Below, in pieces: positions 1 to 9,692 of a DNA stretch of 64,000 nucleotides. Positions within the stretch are counted from its first letter, which is position 1; every line of letters begins with the position of its first letter. This DNA is from Kitasatospora sp. NBC_00374 (GTDB lineage Bacteria; Actinomycetota; Actinomycetes; Streptomycetales; Streptomycetaceae), in contig NZ_CP107964.1 of the NCBI RefSeq assembly GCF_041434935.1, positions 8,725,001 to 8,789,000 on the forward strand, given 5' to 3'. A program made the position numbers and the translations under genes. The notes beneath the pieces are model-generated. The model was not told the origin of the DNA. It saw nothing but the letters and a program-made list of their open reading frames with translations, and searched no databases.

Positions 1-390
1 CACGCCGGCCACCCAGCTGGTTTGGCCGGTCAGAGCCTGCCGGTACCGGTGGTCGACCATGCCGCCGCTGGCCCACTCCACACTCCACTGCGCGGCGGGC
101 TCCCCCTCCACCGGTACGGCGGTGATCCGCGCCGACAGCTCCTGGTCCCCGTACCGGGCGGCGTCCAGCGCCAGCAGCTGCCGCCGCACCCCCGCGGGGG
201 CGTCCCCGTGCAGATGCACCGACGCCCGGTAAGCCGCCGCCGCCAACCGCCCCCCAGGCCCCGAAGCCGCGTCCAACAGCGCCAGCACCTCGGCCGGAGC
301 GGCGTTCACGAGGAAGCCCGGATCCGCCAGCCGCAAATCCGCCCCCGCAAGTGCGGCCCCGACGCCGTCAATACTCAGATCATCAGACAT
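1..390 (-). CDS. N-terminal part of a probable WD40-repeat protein (runs off the left edge)
   Basis: The reverse strand is open from an ATG at 390 to the window edge, so only the first 130 residues are visible. The protein starts MSDDLSIDGVGAALAGADLR and is rich in Ala and Leu. The last visible residues (YRQALTGQTSWVAGV) resemble the opening of a WD40 blade as found in Streptomyces WD-repeat proteins (LTGHTxxVxxV). The N-terminal ~100 residues look like a helical region ahead of a propeller. The start is supported only by the long open frame. The WD40 assignment is inference from one partial blade, and function is unknown. Confidence 0.5.
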   Translation of the reverse strand, partial: MSDDLSIDGVGAALAGADLRLADPGFLVNAAPAEVLALLDAASGPGGRLAAAAYRASVHLHGDAPAGVRRQLLALDAARYGDQELSARITAVPVEGEPAAQWSVEWASGGMVDHRYRQALTGQTSWVAGV

Positions 391-1192
391 GACCCGCATC
401 CAATCACCCCCACCCGACAGGCCACGCCCATCAGGGACCCCGGCACCTGACTACGTGACCCATGACGCAACGTGACTGGCGAATTCACCCGCAGCCCGAG
501 CGGGCAAACCCTTTCCCGGCCCGCAGGCGGTGCCACCGAGCCGATCCGTTGCGGCAGCGTGCGCTCGGCCACCCGACGCCTGGGCAGCACCTTGACTTCC
601 GACCCAGCCTGAACGCCGGGGAGGAAGTCAACTGCCAGCACGCCAAGCATCGGACGACCTGCTCGGAGGCCGCGCTGAACGGCTTCGCGCTCGCCTTTGA
701 CGGCCGCCTCTCCGCAGGCCACCGCCAACTCCACCCCACCGGGCCGCGACGTTCGCTGGACAGGCCCGACCAGATTGAAGGGCGACTCCTCAGGGTCGCC
801 TCCGGCAACGACCGTGAACACTTCGCCGGGGCGCATCCAGTGATCGGTTCCACAGCGCTCCAGGCACAGACAGGACCTGTTCCCGGTGGGGTTCTTGACC
901 TGGTCCTCGGCGTGGCAGCCTCGCGTCGAGGTCTCGCGCCGGTCATGGGCGGCGGCCATGCCGAGGCGGTGCTTCACCGGTCTGCGAAGGCCGTTTCGGA
1001 TGCGGGGTGACGCAGCCCTGCGTACGCCTACGGGAGTGCGCGCGGGAGTGCAGGGGGGATCACCCCGATGTTACTCAACGGCACGGGCGAGGATTATCGG
1101 TGCCTGTTCGACCGGGTGTGACGGCCAGCGCCGTCGGGGCCGGTGGGGGAGGCTGTGGGCCATCGTGCCCGCTGCCGGGAGAAGGAGGTGTC
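391..1192. other. No confident gene; possible degraded coding on the reverse strand
   Basis: A reverse-strand frame from about 977 to 375 has moderately high third-position GC (roughly 70% by eye, below the ~90% of real genes here). It reads through stretches such as MRPGEVFTVVAGGDPEESP. It matches no family I know and overlaps the start of the WD40-type gene, so I do not call it. No RNA gene or repeat was seen. A GGAGG at 1184-1188 belongs to the adenylation-domain remnant downstream. Confidence 0.4.
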
Positions 1193-2641
1193 GTGCCGAC
1201 TGTGCCCGAGCTCGTGGCGGCCCGCGTGGCCGCCGACCCGGATCGCACCGCCCTGGTGCAGGGTGACCGTGAGCTGACCTACGGCGCCCTGCTCGACTGG
1301 GCCGACGCGCTGGCCGCGCAGTTGTGCGCCCGCGGCGTGTCGGCGGGAGCCACGGTGGGTGTGCTGTGCGAGCGTTCGATCGAGTACGTGGTCGCCGCGC
1401 TCGGCGTGCTGCGGGCGGGTGCCTGCTACCTGCCGGTCGACCCGGCCTACCCGGCCGAGCGCCGCGAGCTGATGCTCGAGGACGCCGCGGTGGCCGAGAT
1501 GGTGGACGCGGCCGCTGTCGTCGCCGCCCGCCCGTCCGGGCCACCCCGACGCCCGGACAGCACGCCGGCCGCCGGCGACCTCGCCTACGTGGTCTATACC
1601 TCCGGATCCACCGGTCGCCCCAAGGGCGTCACCGTCGAGCACGCGAGCCTGCAGAACCTGGTGACCTGGGTGCACGCCACCTTCGCCCCCGGCCCCGGCG
1701 ACCGCACCCCACTGCTGTCGGCGGTCGGCTTCGACGCCTCGGTCCTTGAGCTGTGGCCCTACCTGACGGCGGGTGCCACCGTCGTGGTCGCCACCGAACA
1801 CGACCGGCGCTCCCCGGCCGGGCTGCGGGACTTCCTGGTCGACGCCGGGATCACCCTGGCGATCGCCTCCACTCTGCTGGCGGAGGCCCTGGCGGCGCTG
1901 CCCTGGCCCGCCGCAACCGCCTTGCGCACCCTGCTCACCGGCGGCGACCGGCTCACCGCCCGGCCGCCCGCCGGGCTGCCGTTTACCCTCGTTGACAACT
2001 ACGGGCTTGCCGAGTCCACCGTGGTCGCGCTCTCCGGCCCGGTGTCGCCGGGCGAGGGCCCGGCCACCATCGGCCGGCCGCTGCCCGGGATCACCGCCCT
2101 GGTCCGGGATGCGGCAGGTGCCGAGGCGGCGGACGGTGAGGTGGGTGAACTGTACCTGGGCGGGGCGGGCCTGGCCCGCGGCTACCTGGGCAGCCCCGAG
2201 CTGACCGCCGAGCGGTTCACCGTGGACCCGGCTGTACCGGACCGGGGACCTGGTGCGCCGTCGGCCGGACGGCGAGATCGAATTCGTCGGCCGGGCCGAC
2301 GACCAGGTGCAGATCCGGGGCTTCCGGGTGGAGCCGGGCGAACTGGAGGCCGTCCCGCCGGGATGGTGCACTGTGACGCGGCGCGGCTGAGGGACATCCT
2401 GGAGAGGACCGGCGTCGCCGTGCTCGGGGTCCGCTCCGGACACGGGCAGGCGATCTTTCCCGAACCGGTGCTGCGAGACTGGGCGACCTACGGGCCCGGG
2501 GCGGAAATGACGCTCGACTGGTCCACCGACCCAGTGGCGGTCGCCCTGCGCGACGCACTCGTTCGGCGGGTCCGCGAGTTCCCCGCCGTCCGCTCGGTGT
2601 GGGTGGCGCAGGTCCGGTTGCATAACCTTCTGGGTGGATGA
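1193..2641 (+). pseudogene. NRPS adenylation-domain remnant, frameshifted and fused to foreign sequence
   Basis: A GTG at 1193 behind GGAGG opens an A domain. Core motifs visible in order are A2 (LRAGACYLPVDPAYP), A3 (YVVYTSGSTGRPKG), A4 region (GFDASVLELW), A5 (VDNYGLAES) and A6 (GELYLGGAGLARGYLG). After ERFTVDP, near 2228, the frame breaks. A7 and A8 (YRTGD; GRADDQVQIRGFRVEPGELE) continue in the next forward frame and then stop. From about 2363 the first frame resumes with unrelated sequence (MVHCDAARLRDILERTGVAV...) to a stop at 2641. No carrier, condensation or thioesterase domain is present. This is a dead stand-alone A domain or NRPS fragment joined to another gene's tail by deletion. 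A single sequencing error could explain the shift but not the loss of homology after A8. Confidence 0.72.
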
Positions 2642-2698
2642 CAACGACCGGTCGGCGGGGATCGAGAACGTCGCCGTTTGGATCGAGAACGGTGACTG

Positions 2699-2970
2699 CT
2701 ACGCGGAAGTCGTCGACGGGGCGGGCACGCCCTTGCGTGCGATCTCGGCAGTGAAGCCCAACCCGGCTATCAGCAGACGGGACTTGGCGCTGTCGTAGCC
2801 GCGGTCGAGGTTGCCGTTGACGGTCTCCGGCATCGCGCCGACCTGTGCCCGTGCCGCGTCCAGAGTGGGGCCGAGCAGGGGTGAATCGTGCCGGTCGGCC
2901 GTCGGAGACGATCCCGAGCGGGACGCCACAGGCATCGGACGCGACGGAGCGTTTCAGCCGAGCACCATCA
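2699..2970 (-). pseudogene. IS5-type transposase remnant
   Basis: The reverse strand encodes RHDSPLLGPTLDAA...GAMPETVNGNLDRGYDSAK...LGFTAEIARKG, the conserved middle of Streptomyces IS5-family DDE transposases (HDSPLL.PTL, DxGYDS, IAHKG). Just upstream the same strand encodes LKRSVASDACGVPLGIVSDG in another frame. That is the preceding segment of the same protein, so a frameshift is present. Both ends are missing. Downstream on the forward strand the string GGGCGTTCTGA recurs near 2973 and near 3766, possibly a left-over terminal repeat. Non-functional. Confidence 0.6.
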
Positions 2971-3082
2971 GAGGGCGTTCTGAACCGCTTTACCCGATCC
3001 GACCGCTGGCTTGGGTCAGGTGGGCTGGTGGCGCGGAGTGACGGAGTTGCCTGGGCGGTGCCGGGCGAACGGGGTCGATACT

Positions 3083-3691
3083 ATGCTGACGGTCGTGCAG
3101 GTACTGGGTATGAGCAGTGAGGACGAGATGGTCGCCTGCTTCTTGCGCGGCGAGCTGTCCAGTCGGAGGTTCGGCCAGAACCTCCGGTCCCACCTGGCGG
3201 CAGCCGGACAGACCGAGCAGTTGCTGACGCATCCGGACCTCTCCGACACTGGAGCGAACTTCGCACGTCGCGCTCTGCTCGCTGCGACGCGCGGGTACGG
3301 CGAGAACCGCGACCTGTTCGAGAACTTCCCCACTCAAGTCACGTGGACCAGGGCACTCCTGTCCGCCGACGAGGCCGCCAGAGTCCGCTACCTCAACTAT
3401 TCCTACTGGGTCGAACTGTCGGGTGGCAGCCGCCGGCCGGCCGACGCGGCCGCACGCATCAAGGCAGGGATACGGGCGTTCGACGTTCCCAACGAACCGT
3501 TCGTCGACGCAGCCCACGCGCTCATCGGAGGCGAGCGGTTTCCTCCGCTCATCCTCCTCGGCGAGGGTCAGGACAATCTGGTCTGCCTTGAGGGCCACTT
3601 ACGCCTGACCGCCCACGCCCTCGTTGGCTTCCGGATCGACATCGAGTGCCTGATCGGCACCGCGCCGACCATGGGACGCTGGGCGCAGTAG
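3083..3691 (+). CDS. Hypothetical protein, conserved-looking, 202 aa
   Basis: I do not recognise the family. The frame gives a well-behaved 202-residue soluble protein. The N-terminal half is helical (MLTVVQVLGMSSEDEMVACFLRGELSSRRF...), the middle reads VTWTRALLSADEAARVRYLNYSYWVELSGG, and the C-terminal half ends FPPLILLGEGQDNLVCLEGHLRLTAHAL...IECLIGTAPTMGRWAQ. The LEGHLRLTA segment is reminiscent of ParB/Srx-fold proteins, but this is only a resemblance. No signal peptide or membrane segment. ATG 3083 was chosen, with an in-frame alternative ATG at 3110. It stands alone between an IS remnant and a 400-bp non-coding stretch. Confidence 0.7.
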   Translation: MLTVVQVLGMSSEDEMVACFLRGELSSRRFGQNLRSHLAAAGQTEQLLTHPDLSDTGANFARRALLAATRGYGENRDLFENFPTQVTWTRALLSADEAARVRYLNYSYWVELSGGSRRPADAAARIKAGIRAFDVPNEPFVDAAHALIGGERFPPLILLGEGQDNLVCLEGHLRLTAHALVGFRIDIECLIGTAPTMGRWAQ

Positions 3692-4096
3692 TCGCAAAGC
3701 TCTCGGCGCCCCAAATGAACCTTGGAGGACGCTCTGAGCCGGGGTACCCCGAGGTCGGGCATGGGGGGCGTTCTGACTATCTGACGACGACCTGGGCGAC
3801 GGTTGCCGGCGTGGTCGGCCGTGCGTCGAGGCCCGTGGTGTGCGGGGTGGTTTCGGCGGTGTGGGCGGGCAGCTCGGTTGTGGGCTGTCCGCTCGTAGCG
3901 GTTTGGTGCGACACCCCTTCAAGGGGGTGCCTGCGGGGTGAGGCGCCGTGCTGCCCGACCCCCTCGGCGGGCCGGGTGCGGCCTGCCGTGCGAATCGACT
4001 CGGAAGAGAGAACTGATTGTCTGTTATCTCGGTGGTCTTCCGGTCTCTCCCATGTGTCGGCACCTCACACCTCTTCTGCCGACGGGGAGTTCAGTC
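3692..4096. other. Intergenic region upstream of the metalloprotease
   Basis: No gene seen. It holds a second copy of GGGCGTTCTGA (near 3766, see the IS remnant) and a small hairpin CACCCC-TTCAA-GGGGTG around 3911-3928. Local AT content is higher around 4005-4030, the likely promoter area for the metalloprotease gene at 4097. Confidence 0.4.
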
Positions 4097-6235
4097 ATGG
4101 GAATCAGGGAGGCGGCACCGAGCCGCCGGAAACTGCGCGGTCTGTTGGTCGTCGCGGCATCGGTGGCGGCGGGTCTGGTCGCGAGCGTCATCGGGATCGG
4201 CGCGGTCTCCGAGGGCGACCGGCCGCAGGACACCATCGCCGCCGGTGAGATCGCCGTCGGGCAGGCCGTTGCGGCGGCGTCGCCCGCTGCTGTGGCGCAG
4301 CGCAAGGAGAAGCCGAAGCCGATCGGCTCGATACCCGGGAACGAGCCGGACCGTGGTCTGGTCTTTGACGGGCTGGCTGCGGCGGCTCAGGAGGATCCGT
4401 GTGTGGGTGTCTTCACGGTGTCGACCGCGAATCAGTGTTCGCATGGGCCTGACGAGCCGCCGAAGGGTGTCGACATCAAGAAGGACACCCCGCCGGTGGT
4501 GGATGCGGCGAAGGTGCCCGCCCTGGCGGGTGCCGGTGATGGCCGGGCGCCGTCCGCGGCCGATCTGTTGGCGGCGGCCCCGCCGGTGCTCGACGTGAAG
4601 TCCGGGTCCGTGCTGGGCGGCGGCCCGGTGGCGGCCGCCGACGCCGCCGATGCGGCCGACGGGGCCGGTCCGGGTGGCGTTGCCGGCCAGGGCGCCGCGG
4701 CCGCGGGCGGCACCGTGGCGTGCGAGGGTGACGGCGTCACCGGCAACCGTGTTCAGGTGCTGTATGTCCACACTCCGGGTCACGACCGCTTCGCCCAGTA
4801 CCTGTCCTCGTTCAAGAGGTGGGCCGCGGAGGCCGATGTCATCTACAACGCCAGCGCCGCCGAGACCGGGGGTGTGCGCCACATCCGCTACGTCACCGCG
4901 GGCGACTGCACCGCCTCGGTGCTCGACGTCGAGCTGCCCGCCGCCGCGATGGCCAACTTCGGTGAGACGATCAGCGCCTTGTCCGGGCAGGGGTACAACC
5001 GCAAGGACCGCAAGTACATGATCTTCGGGGACTCGGAGGTGTACTGCGGCATCGGCACCTTCAACGGTGACGAGCGTCCCGGGCAGGACAACCTGAGCAA
5101 CTTCGGCCCCTCCTTCGGCCGGACCGACAGCGGCTGCTGGGGCGGCCACACCCCGGCGCACGAGCTCGGACACAATCTCGGCGCGGTGAACAACAGTGCC
5201 CCGAACAGCACCCAGCACGCCCACTGCGTCGACGAGTCGGACGTCATGTGCTACGGGGACTTCAAAGGCGTGAAGATGCAGACCAAGTGCCCGGACCAAG
5301 CCCACGAGGACCGGCTGGACTGCAACCACGACGACTACTACCACACCAATCCTGCGCCCGGCAGCTATCTGAGCAACCACTGGAACATCGCCAACAACCA
5401 GTTCCTGATCCGCGGTGGCGGCGACCCGAACCCCAACCCGAGCCCGACCGCCAAGCCCTCGCCGAACCCGACCAAGCCCACCCCCAACCCGACCCCCTCG
5501 CCCACCGGCGGCACCACGACCGGCGGCGCCACCACCGGCCCGGTCGTCACCGCAGGTCAGCTCACCCAGAACTCCGTGCTGCTCAGCTGGCCGCAGGTGG
5601 CCGGAGCAGCCGACTACGAGCTTCAGGTGGACGGCAAGTCGGACGGCACCGTGCGCTCCACCGTGGTACGTCTGGTCCAGCTCGAGCCGAACACCGAGTA
5701 CAAGATCGCCATCGCCCCGCGTGACAGCGGCGGCCGCGTCGGCAAGGCCGGCCCGGTCACCCGCCTCCGCACCCTGGCCGCCGCCGCCGACGGCGCGGGC
5801 CCGACCAGGCCCGGCACGCCGTACGTCGTGGTCAACAGCCTCACCGGCCAGGCCGCCGACCTGTGGGGCGGCTCGGCCGACGACGGCGCCGCGCTGATCG
5901 CCTTCCAGCGCCACGGCTACGGCAACCAGCAGTGGCTGTTCGAGGACGCCGGCAACGGCCGCCTGCGGATCAGGTCGGCCAGTTCCAAGAAGTGCCTCCA
6001 GGCGGGTGACGCCGTGGCCGCCGGCCAGTTCGTCATGCAGCAGCCCTGCAACGCGGCCGCCGCGGCGCAGCAGTGGGAGCTGACCGCCGGCGGCAGCGGC
6101 TACAGCCTGAAGCCGGCGGGCTCCTCGCTCGTCCTCGGCGTCAGCAAGCGCTGGTACTACGGCGGTTGGCAGCTCGAACTGCAGCAGCCGTCCGGCCAGC
6201 TGTCCCAGAACTGGACCGTGCAGCAGGCCGGCTGA
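4097..6235 (+). CDS. Secreted metzincin-type metalloprotease with FN3 and ricin-like carbohydrate-binding domains
   Basis: 712 aa. N-terminal basic stretch plus hydrophobic core (KLRGLLVVAASVAAGLVASVIG) act as a signal or anchor. A long Ala/Gly-rich propeptide follows to about residue 210. The catalytic domain carries HELGHNLGAVNN with H355, E356 and H359 and the Met-turn DVMCY. The position of the third zinc ligand in HExxHxxGxxH is Asn, so the third ligand must be supplied differently, for example by the downstream QHAHC segment. A Pro/Thr/Asn linker (NPNPSPTAKPSPNP...) leads to an FN3 domain (LLSWPQVAGAADYELQVDG) and a C-terminal beta-trefoil-like region with repeated QQW motifs, typical for glycan binding. 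Probably an exported protease acting on polymeric substrate. ATG 4097 sits behind GGGGAG. Confidence 0.87.
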   Translation: MGIREAAPSRRKLRGLLVVAASVAAGLVASVIGIGAVSEGDRPQDTIAAGEIAVGQAVAAASPAAVAQRKEKPKPIGSIPGNEPDRGLVFDGLAAAAQEDPCVGVFTVSTANQCSHGPDEPPKGVDIKKDTPPVVDAAKVPALAGAGDGRAPSAADLLAAAPPVLDVKSGSVLGGGPVAAADAADAADGAGPGGVAGQGAAAAGGTVACEGDGVTGNRVQVLYVHTPGHDRFAQYLSSFKRWAAEADVIYNASAAETGGVRHIRYVTAGDCTASVLDVELPAAAMANFGETISALSGQGYNRKDRKYMIFGDSEVYCGIGTFNGDERPGQDNLSNFGPSFGRTDSGCWGGHTPAHELGHNLGAVNNSAPNSTQHAHCVDESDVMCYGDFKGVKMQTKCPDQAHEDRLDCNHDDYYHTNPAPGSYLSNHWNIANNQFLIRGGGDPNPNPSPTAKPSPNPTKPTPNPTPSPTGGTTTGGATTGPVVTAGQLTQNSVLLSWPQVAGAADYELQVDGKSDGTVRSTVVRLVQLEPNTEYKIAIAPRDSGGRVGKAGPVTRLRTLAAAADGAGPTRPGTPYVVVNSLTGQAADLWGGSADDGAALIAFQRHGYGNQQWLFEDAGNGRLRIRSASSKKCLQAGDAVAAGQFVMQQPCNAAAAAQQWELTAGGSGYSLKPAGSSLVLGVSKRWYYGGWQLELQQPSGQLSQNWTVQQAG

Positions 6236-6291
6236 CCTGCCCTGCGGCGGGGGCGGGAGGGGGACACCGCTCCTCCTGCCCCCGCTCCGGC

Positions 6292-6326
6292 GCGAGATGT
6301 CTTGACGGACCGTCAAGACATCTCGC
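6292..6326. terminator. Perfect 17-bp inverted repeat after the metalloprotease gene
   Basis: GCGAGATGTCTTGACGG at 6292-6308 is followed after one base by its exact reverse complement at 6310-6326. In RNA it would fold to a 15-bp stem with a five-base loop. A second, GC-rich imperfect hairpin lies just before it (about 6247-6290). Its position 56 nt after the protease stop suggests transcription termination. The near-zero spacer is also typical of a dimeric repressor operator, so an operator role cannot be excluded. Confidence 0.55.
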
Positions 6327-6780
6327 AACATATCGCGTCCGTGCGGGTCGCCGTCGTGCTGCTGCCCGGGTGCGGGTCGGGTCGGCTGTCCTGGGTGCGG
6401 TCGGTGACCGGGCTGTCCGGGTGACGGCCCACGACTGGTTGTGCCGTCGTCCTGCCTGTCACGACTCGCGGGGCGGGCCGTGGATGTCATTGCCGGGCCG
6501 TGGATGGTCCGCGCCCCGGGCGCCGTCCTCGACGTAGCCCTCCTTCTCGTCCGGGTCTTTCTCGTTCAGGTCTTTCTCGTCCGGTCGGGTGAGGGGGGCG
6601 CGCCTGCGGGAGGGCGTCGGGGGTCTCGTCGTGGTCGTCTCCGGGTATCTGGCCGTCGCCGGCGCCCTGCTGGCGGTTCCGGCCGCGGTACCCCCGACCC
6701 GGCTGCGTTGGGCGTCGGTCGGCTTGCTCATCGTGTCGGCCGGCGCGGGTGGTTGGGGGTGGGGCGGGGTCAGGTCGTGG

Positions 6781-7135
6781 CCTTGACTGGTGGGGTGCGG
6801 TGGATCTGGGCCTGTTGCTGGTGGACGCGTCGGCGGCGGGAGGGCAGGCCGGCGGTGGGGTTGGTGACGCCCCAGGCCGCGCCTTTGCAGATCAGTTCTT
6901 TGTAGAGGGCGGCCGCGCGGCCTGTCAGGGCGCTGTCCTTGGCTTGGTCGTCGGCGGTGACGAACTGGATCAGGCCTTCCTTGCGGCCGAGGGAGATGCG
7001 CTGTTGGAAGTAGCGGATCGGGATGTGGGGGGGGTCTTGGCGCCGGTGAGGCGGGCGGTGATGGCGTCGGCGGCCTGCCAGGCCATGGGGACGCCGGAGG
7101 CGCAGGACATGCGCAGCGGGTCCTTGGTCGGCGCG
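6781..7135 (-). pseudogene. C-terminal fragment of an NDH-2-like FAD/NAD(P) oxidoreductase, frameshifted
   Basis: The reverse strand encodes DPLRMSCASGVPMAWQAADAI then, after a shift in the C8 run at about 7029-7036, IRYFQQRISLGRKEGLIQF, TADDQAKDSALTGRAAALYKEL and AAWGVTNPTAGLPSRRRR. This is the C-terminal quarter of the type-II NADH-dehydrogenase-like flavoproteins common in Streptomyces (typical form MSCATGLPMGQQAADAI...YFFQCISLGRRDGLIQFV). The FAD- and NAD-binding parts are absent. Dead fragment. Confidence 0.6.
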
Positions 7136-7291
7136 GCGGTTCGTTGCCCTGACCGGGCGCGCGGCGGCGTGGTCCTTCGGCCGGGGTGGCGCTCACGATC
7201 CGGTCTCCCCTGCGCGGGGGAGGCCGGATGATCCGTGGGATGGATGCGGTCGGTGCGGGTGACGGGGAGTCTTGGAGCGTCGGAATTCGGG

Positions 7292-8443
7292 ATGTACGGG
7301 GGGCACACGGTGGCTGTTGCTGCGGACTCGGAGGTGGGCGGCGTTGTTGGGCCGCCGACCGTAGGCCCGGGGCGGATGTCGTGGTGGCGGCGGTGGCCCG
7401 TGTGGGTGCCCGTGGCCGCCGCACTGTGGGGCGTGTTGTACGGCGGTGTCGAGGTCACGTGGGCGGCGGCGGGTATCACCGTGCCATGGAAGGAGCACGC
7501 CTCGTACTCGCCGGCGGTCCAGCTTCTCCTGGCGGCCCTCGCCGTCCTGGCCGGCGGGGCCTGCCTGGCCAGCACCCGGACGCTCGCCGGGCCTGGCCGG
7601 GCTGCGGTGAAAGCAGCGCTGATCGTGGCGATCCCGGTGTTCGTCGTGGGGACGAACGGACTGCCGATCTACTTCGTGACGCTGGTGACGCTCTCGGGGA
7701 TCGAGAGCGCCACCGGTTTGGCTCAGGTGCTGTTGAACACGCTCGGCGCCGCGCTTGTGCTCCTGGCCGGCCTGTCGTTCCGCCGACGGCTGCGAGGTGA
7801 CTGCCCGCGATGCGGGCGGCCGCACGCCGGCGCCGGCGACGGCCCGCTTGCCCACCCGGCTGTCTCCCCGGCCCCGAAGCGGACCCGCAGGGCGGTGTAT
7901 CTGCTGATGTGCGGACTCCTGCCGTGGGCAGGGGTCAAAAGTGTCTGGACGCTGGGCGGCGACGCACTCGGCGTCTCGGCCGATGACTGGCGGCGGACGA
8001 CGAGCGTCGGCGCGTCGGGGCCGTCGAAGGCGGCCGCGGCGGCGGGGATCGACGTGACCGTGCTGGCCGCGATGGTCGGGGTGTTCCTGCTGCTGGGGCT
8101 GCTGTACGCGTGGGGGCAGGTGTTCCCCCGCTGGACGCTGATCCTCTCCGGACGGCGGGTCCCGCGCCTGCTGCCGTTGATCCCGGCCTGGCTGACCGGC
8201 ATCCCTCTGACGATGTACGGGGTGGTCCTCATCGTCATGGCCCCGCTCATCGCCGTCGGCGTGCTGCCCGCGATCGAGCCGTCCCCGCCGTTCACCACCA
8301 GTTCGGGGATCACCTGGATGGTCGAGTTCGGTGGCCTGGCATTCGCCGGTCTGGGCATCGGCCTCGTCGTGGCCGCTCGCTCCTACGCCGCCCGCACCCA
8401 CCCCGTCTGCGCCGACGTCACGGCAACGAACCGGCCCGGGTAG
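7292..8443 (+). CDS. Integral membrane protein of unknown function
   Basis: 383 aa with about eight hydrophobic segments (for example WVPVAAALWGVLYGGVEV, AVQLLLAALAVLAGGACLA, VTVLAAMVGVFLLLGLLYAW, MVEFGGLAFAGLGIGLVVAA). A central hydrophilic loop carries a CPRCGRPH pair of cysteines that may bind metal. I recognise no transporter signature. The upstream frame is open further (possible start 7235). ATG 7292 was chosen because the residues before it look non-conserved. It stands alone between decayed regions. Confidence 0.72.
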   Translation: MYGGHTVAVAADSEVGGVVGPPTVGPGRMSWWRRWPVWVPVAAALWGVLYGGVEVTWAAAGITVPWKEHASYSPAVQLLLAALAVLAGGACLASTRTLAGPGRAAVKAALIVAIPVFVVGTNGLPIYFVTLVTLSGIESATGLAQVLLNTLGAALVLLAGLSFRRRLRGDCPRCGRPHAGAGDGPLAHPAVSPAPKRTRRAVYLLMCGLLPWAGVKSVWTLGGDALGVSADDWRRTTSVGASGPSKAAAAAGIDVTVLAAMVGVFLLLGLLYAWGQVFPRWTLILSGRRVPRLLPLIPAWLTGIPLTMYGVVLIVMAPLIAVGVLPAIEPSPPFTTSSGITWMVEFGGLAFAGLGIGLVVAARSYAARTHPVCADVTATNRPG

Positions 8444-9692
8444 CCGGGCGCCGGAATGCCGGCCTCCTGCCGGCGATCGACGCGCGGCCGGCGGCGGTTC
8501 CCGGCCGAAGCGCGCACGAGCACCCCGCCAGGCCGACCGGCCTTTCCGCCGATCGCCTCGACGCCGTCTCCACGATGCTGTCGAACGGCCGAACTCCGAG
8601 GTCACGCTCCAAGCAACGTGTTCGGTAGCTGACCGACGGGCTGTGACTACCCAGGTGATGTGACGGCGAAGTCCAGACGGCCGTTGGGCGTTCTCGATCA
8701 CGGCCGGCACCGACCGCGATCACCCGGACGGGGCTCCCGTTCGATCGGCGAGTTCCTTGGTCGGTAGGGCAACGGCTTCCTACCCGTCGAGACGTGGTCT
8801 GAGGCGAGCCGCCAATGGTCGGGCCGGGGCGCGCCCTGTCGATGCAGGGCTCGCGGCGCTGGGAGGGTTCCTCCGGTGTGATGGCGGTGGCTCGCACGGG
8901 GAGTGCGGGTGATGTGTGCCTGAGGACGACCGGGAACGATATCGCCCACGCCGTCGGGCTGCTCCTGCGGCGGGGCACCCGCGCCCGCGTCCACACCCGC
9001 CTCACCGAGGGGCTGGGGGAGGCGGTCGATGACTTCACCTGCCGGGTCTTCGGCGGCTTTGCCTGGTCCGGTCGGTGCTGCGCCGCGGGCCTGGGGCGCG
9101 GGGTCGACCTGGGGCGCTCTGCTGTCGGTCGCCGCGCCGGCCGTGTGGAGCGGGCCGGCCTGTTGTGACGTGGGTCCGACCCGGCCGCCGGCCGTGTGAC
9201 CGTGCTCGCCCGCACCGGTGACGGCGGCGGCATCGTGGCGGTCACCGGGCGGTGAGTGGTGGCCGCCGTCGAGGCCTCGCTCGGCACGTGGCCGCGGGTG
9301 GATGCCCGGGTCTTCGCCCGCCTGTTGCGCCGTTTCGTCGACGGGGGCCTTTCGTCGCCGGCCGTGACTGGCCGTCGCGGGCCTTGTCGAGAGGTCGTGG
9401 GCCTCATGGTGGGTGGTGTCGTGGGCTTTCTGCCGGTGTGGGGGTGGTCTTGATGGCCTGTCGGGCGGGCGGGGTCGCCCGGCGGGAGGGGGGACACCGC
9501 TTCCGGCTCGTGTTCCGCGTCGTGCGCTCGCGATACCGCCGCGCCCGGCGCCTTGATCGTCTGGGTTGTTCCTGGTGACGTCGTGGTGCGCTGTGACGGG
9601 TGGGGACTGTGGCCGCTGGGATTGGAACCGGGTCGCTGTCGGCGGTTTGGTGGTTTGGTGGTTCGGGTTCGGTGGGGGCGGGTGGTGGGTGC
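8444..9692. other. 1.2-kb stretch without a confident gene
   Basis: Long open frames exist on both strands but are low-complexity and unfamiliar. The best coding candidate is forward from ATG 8881 (or 8815) to 9168, whose third positions are strongly G/C (MAVARTGSAGDVCLRTTGND...). It resembles no family I know and has no clear ribosome-binding site. The reverse strand here is Pro/Arg-rich shadow sequence. No RNA gene found. Confidence 0.35.

Noticed and set aside
1007..2641. Functional NRPS adenylation enzyme for the central cluster
   Set aside because: Core motifs A7/A8 are out of frame and homology ends after A8; no carrier or condensation domains; 12 kb away from the cluster with unrelated genes between.
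4091..6490. 800-codon open frame antisense to the metalloprotease gene
   Set aside because: Arg/Gly/Val-rich shadow of a high-GC gene; no family motifs, no ribosome-binding site, while the sense strand encodes a clear metalloprotease.
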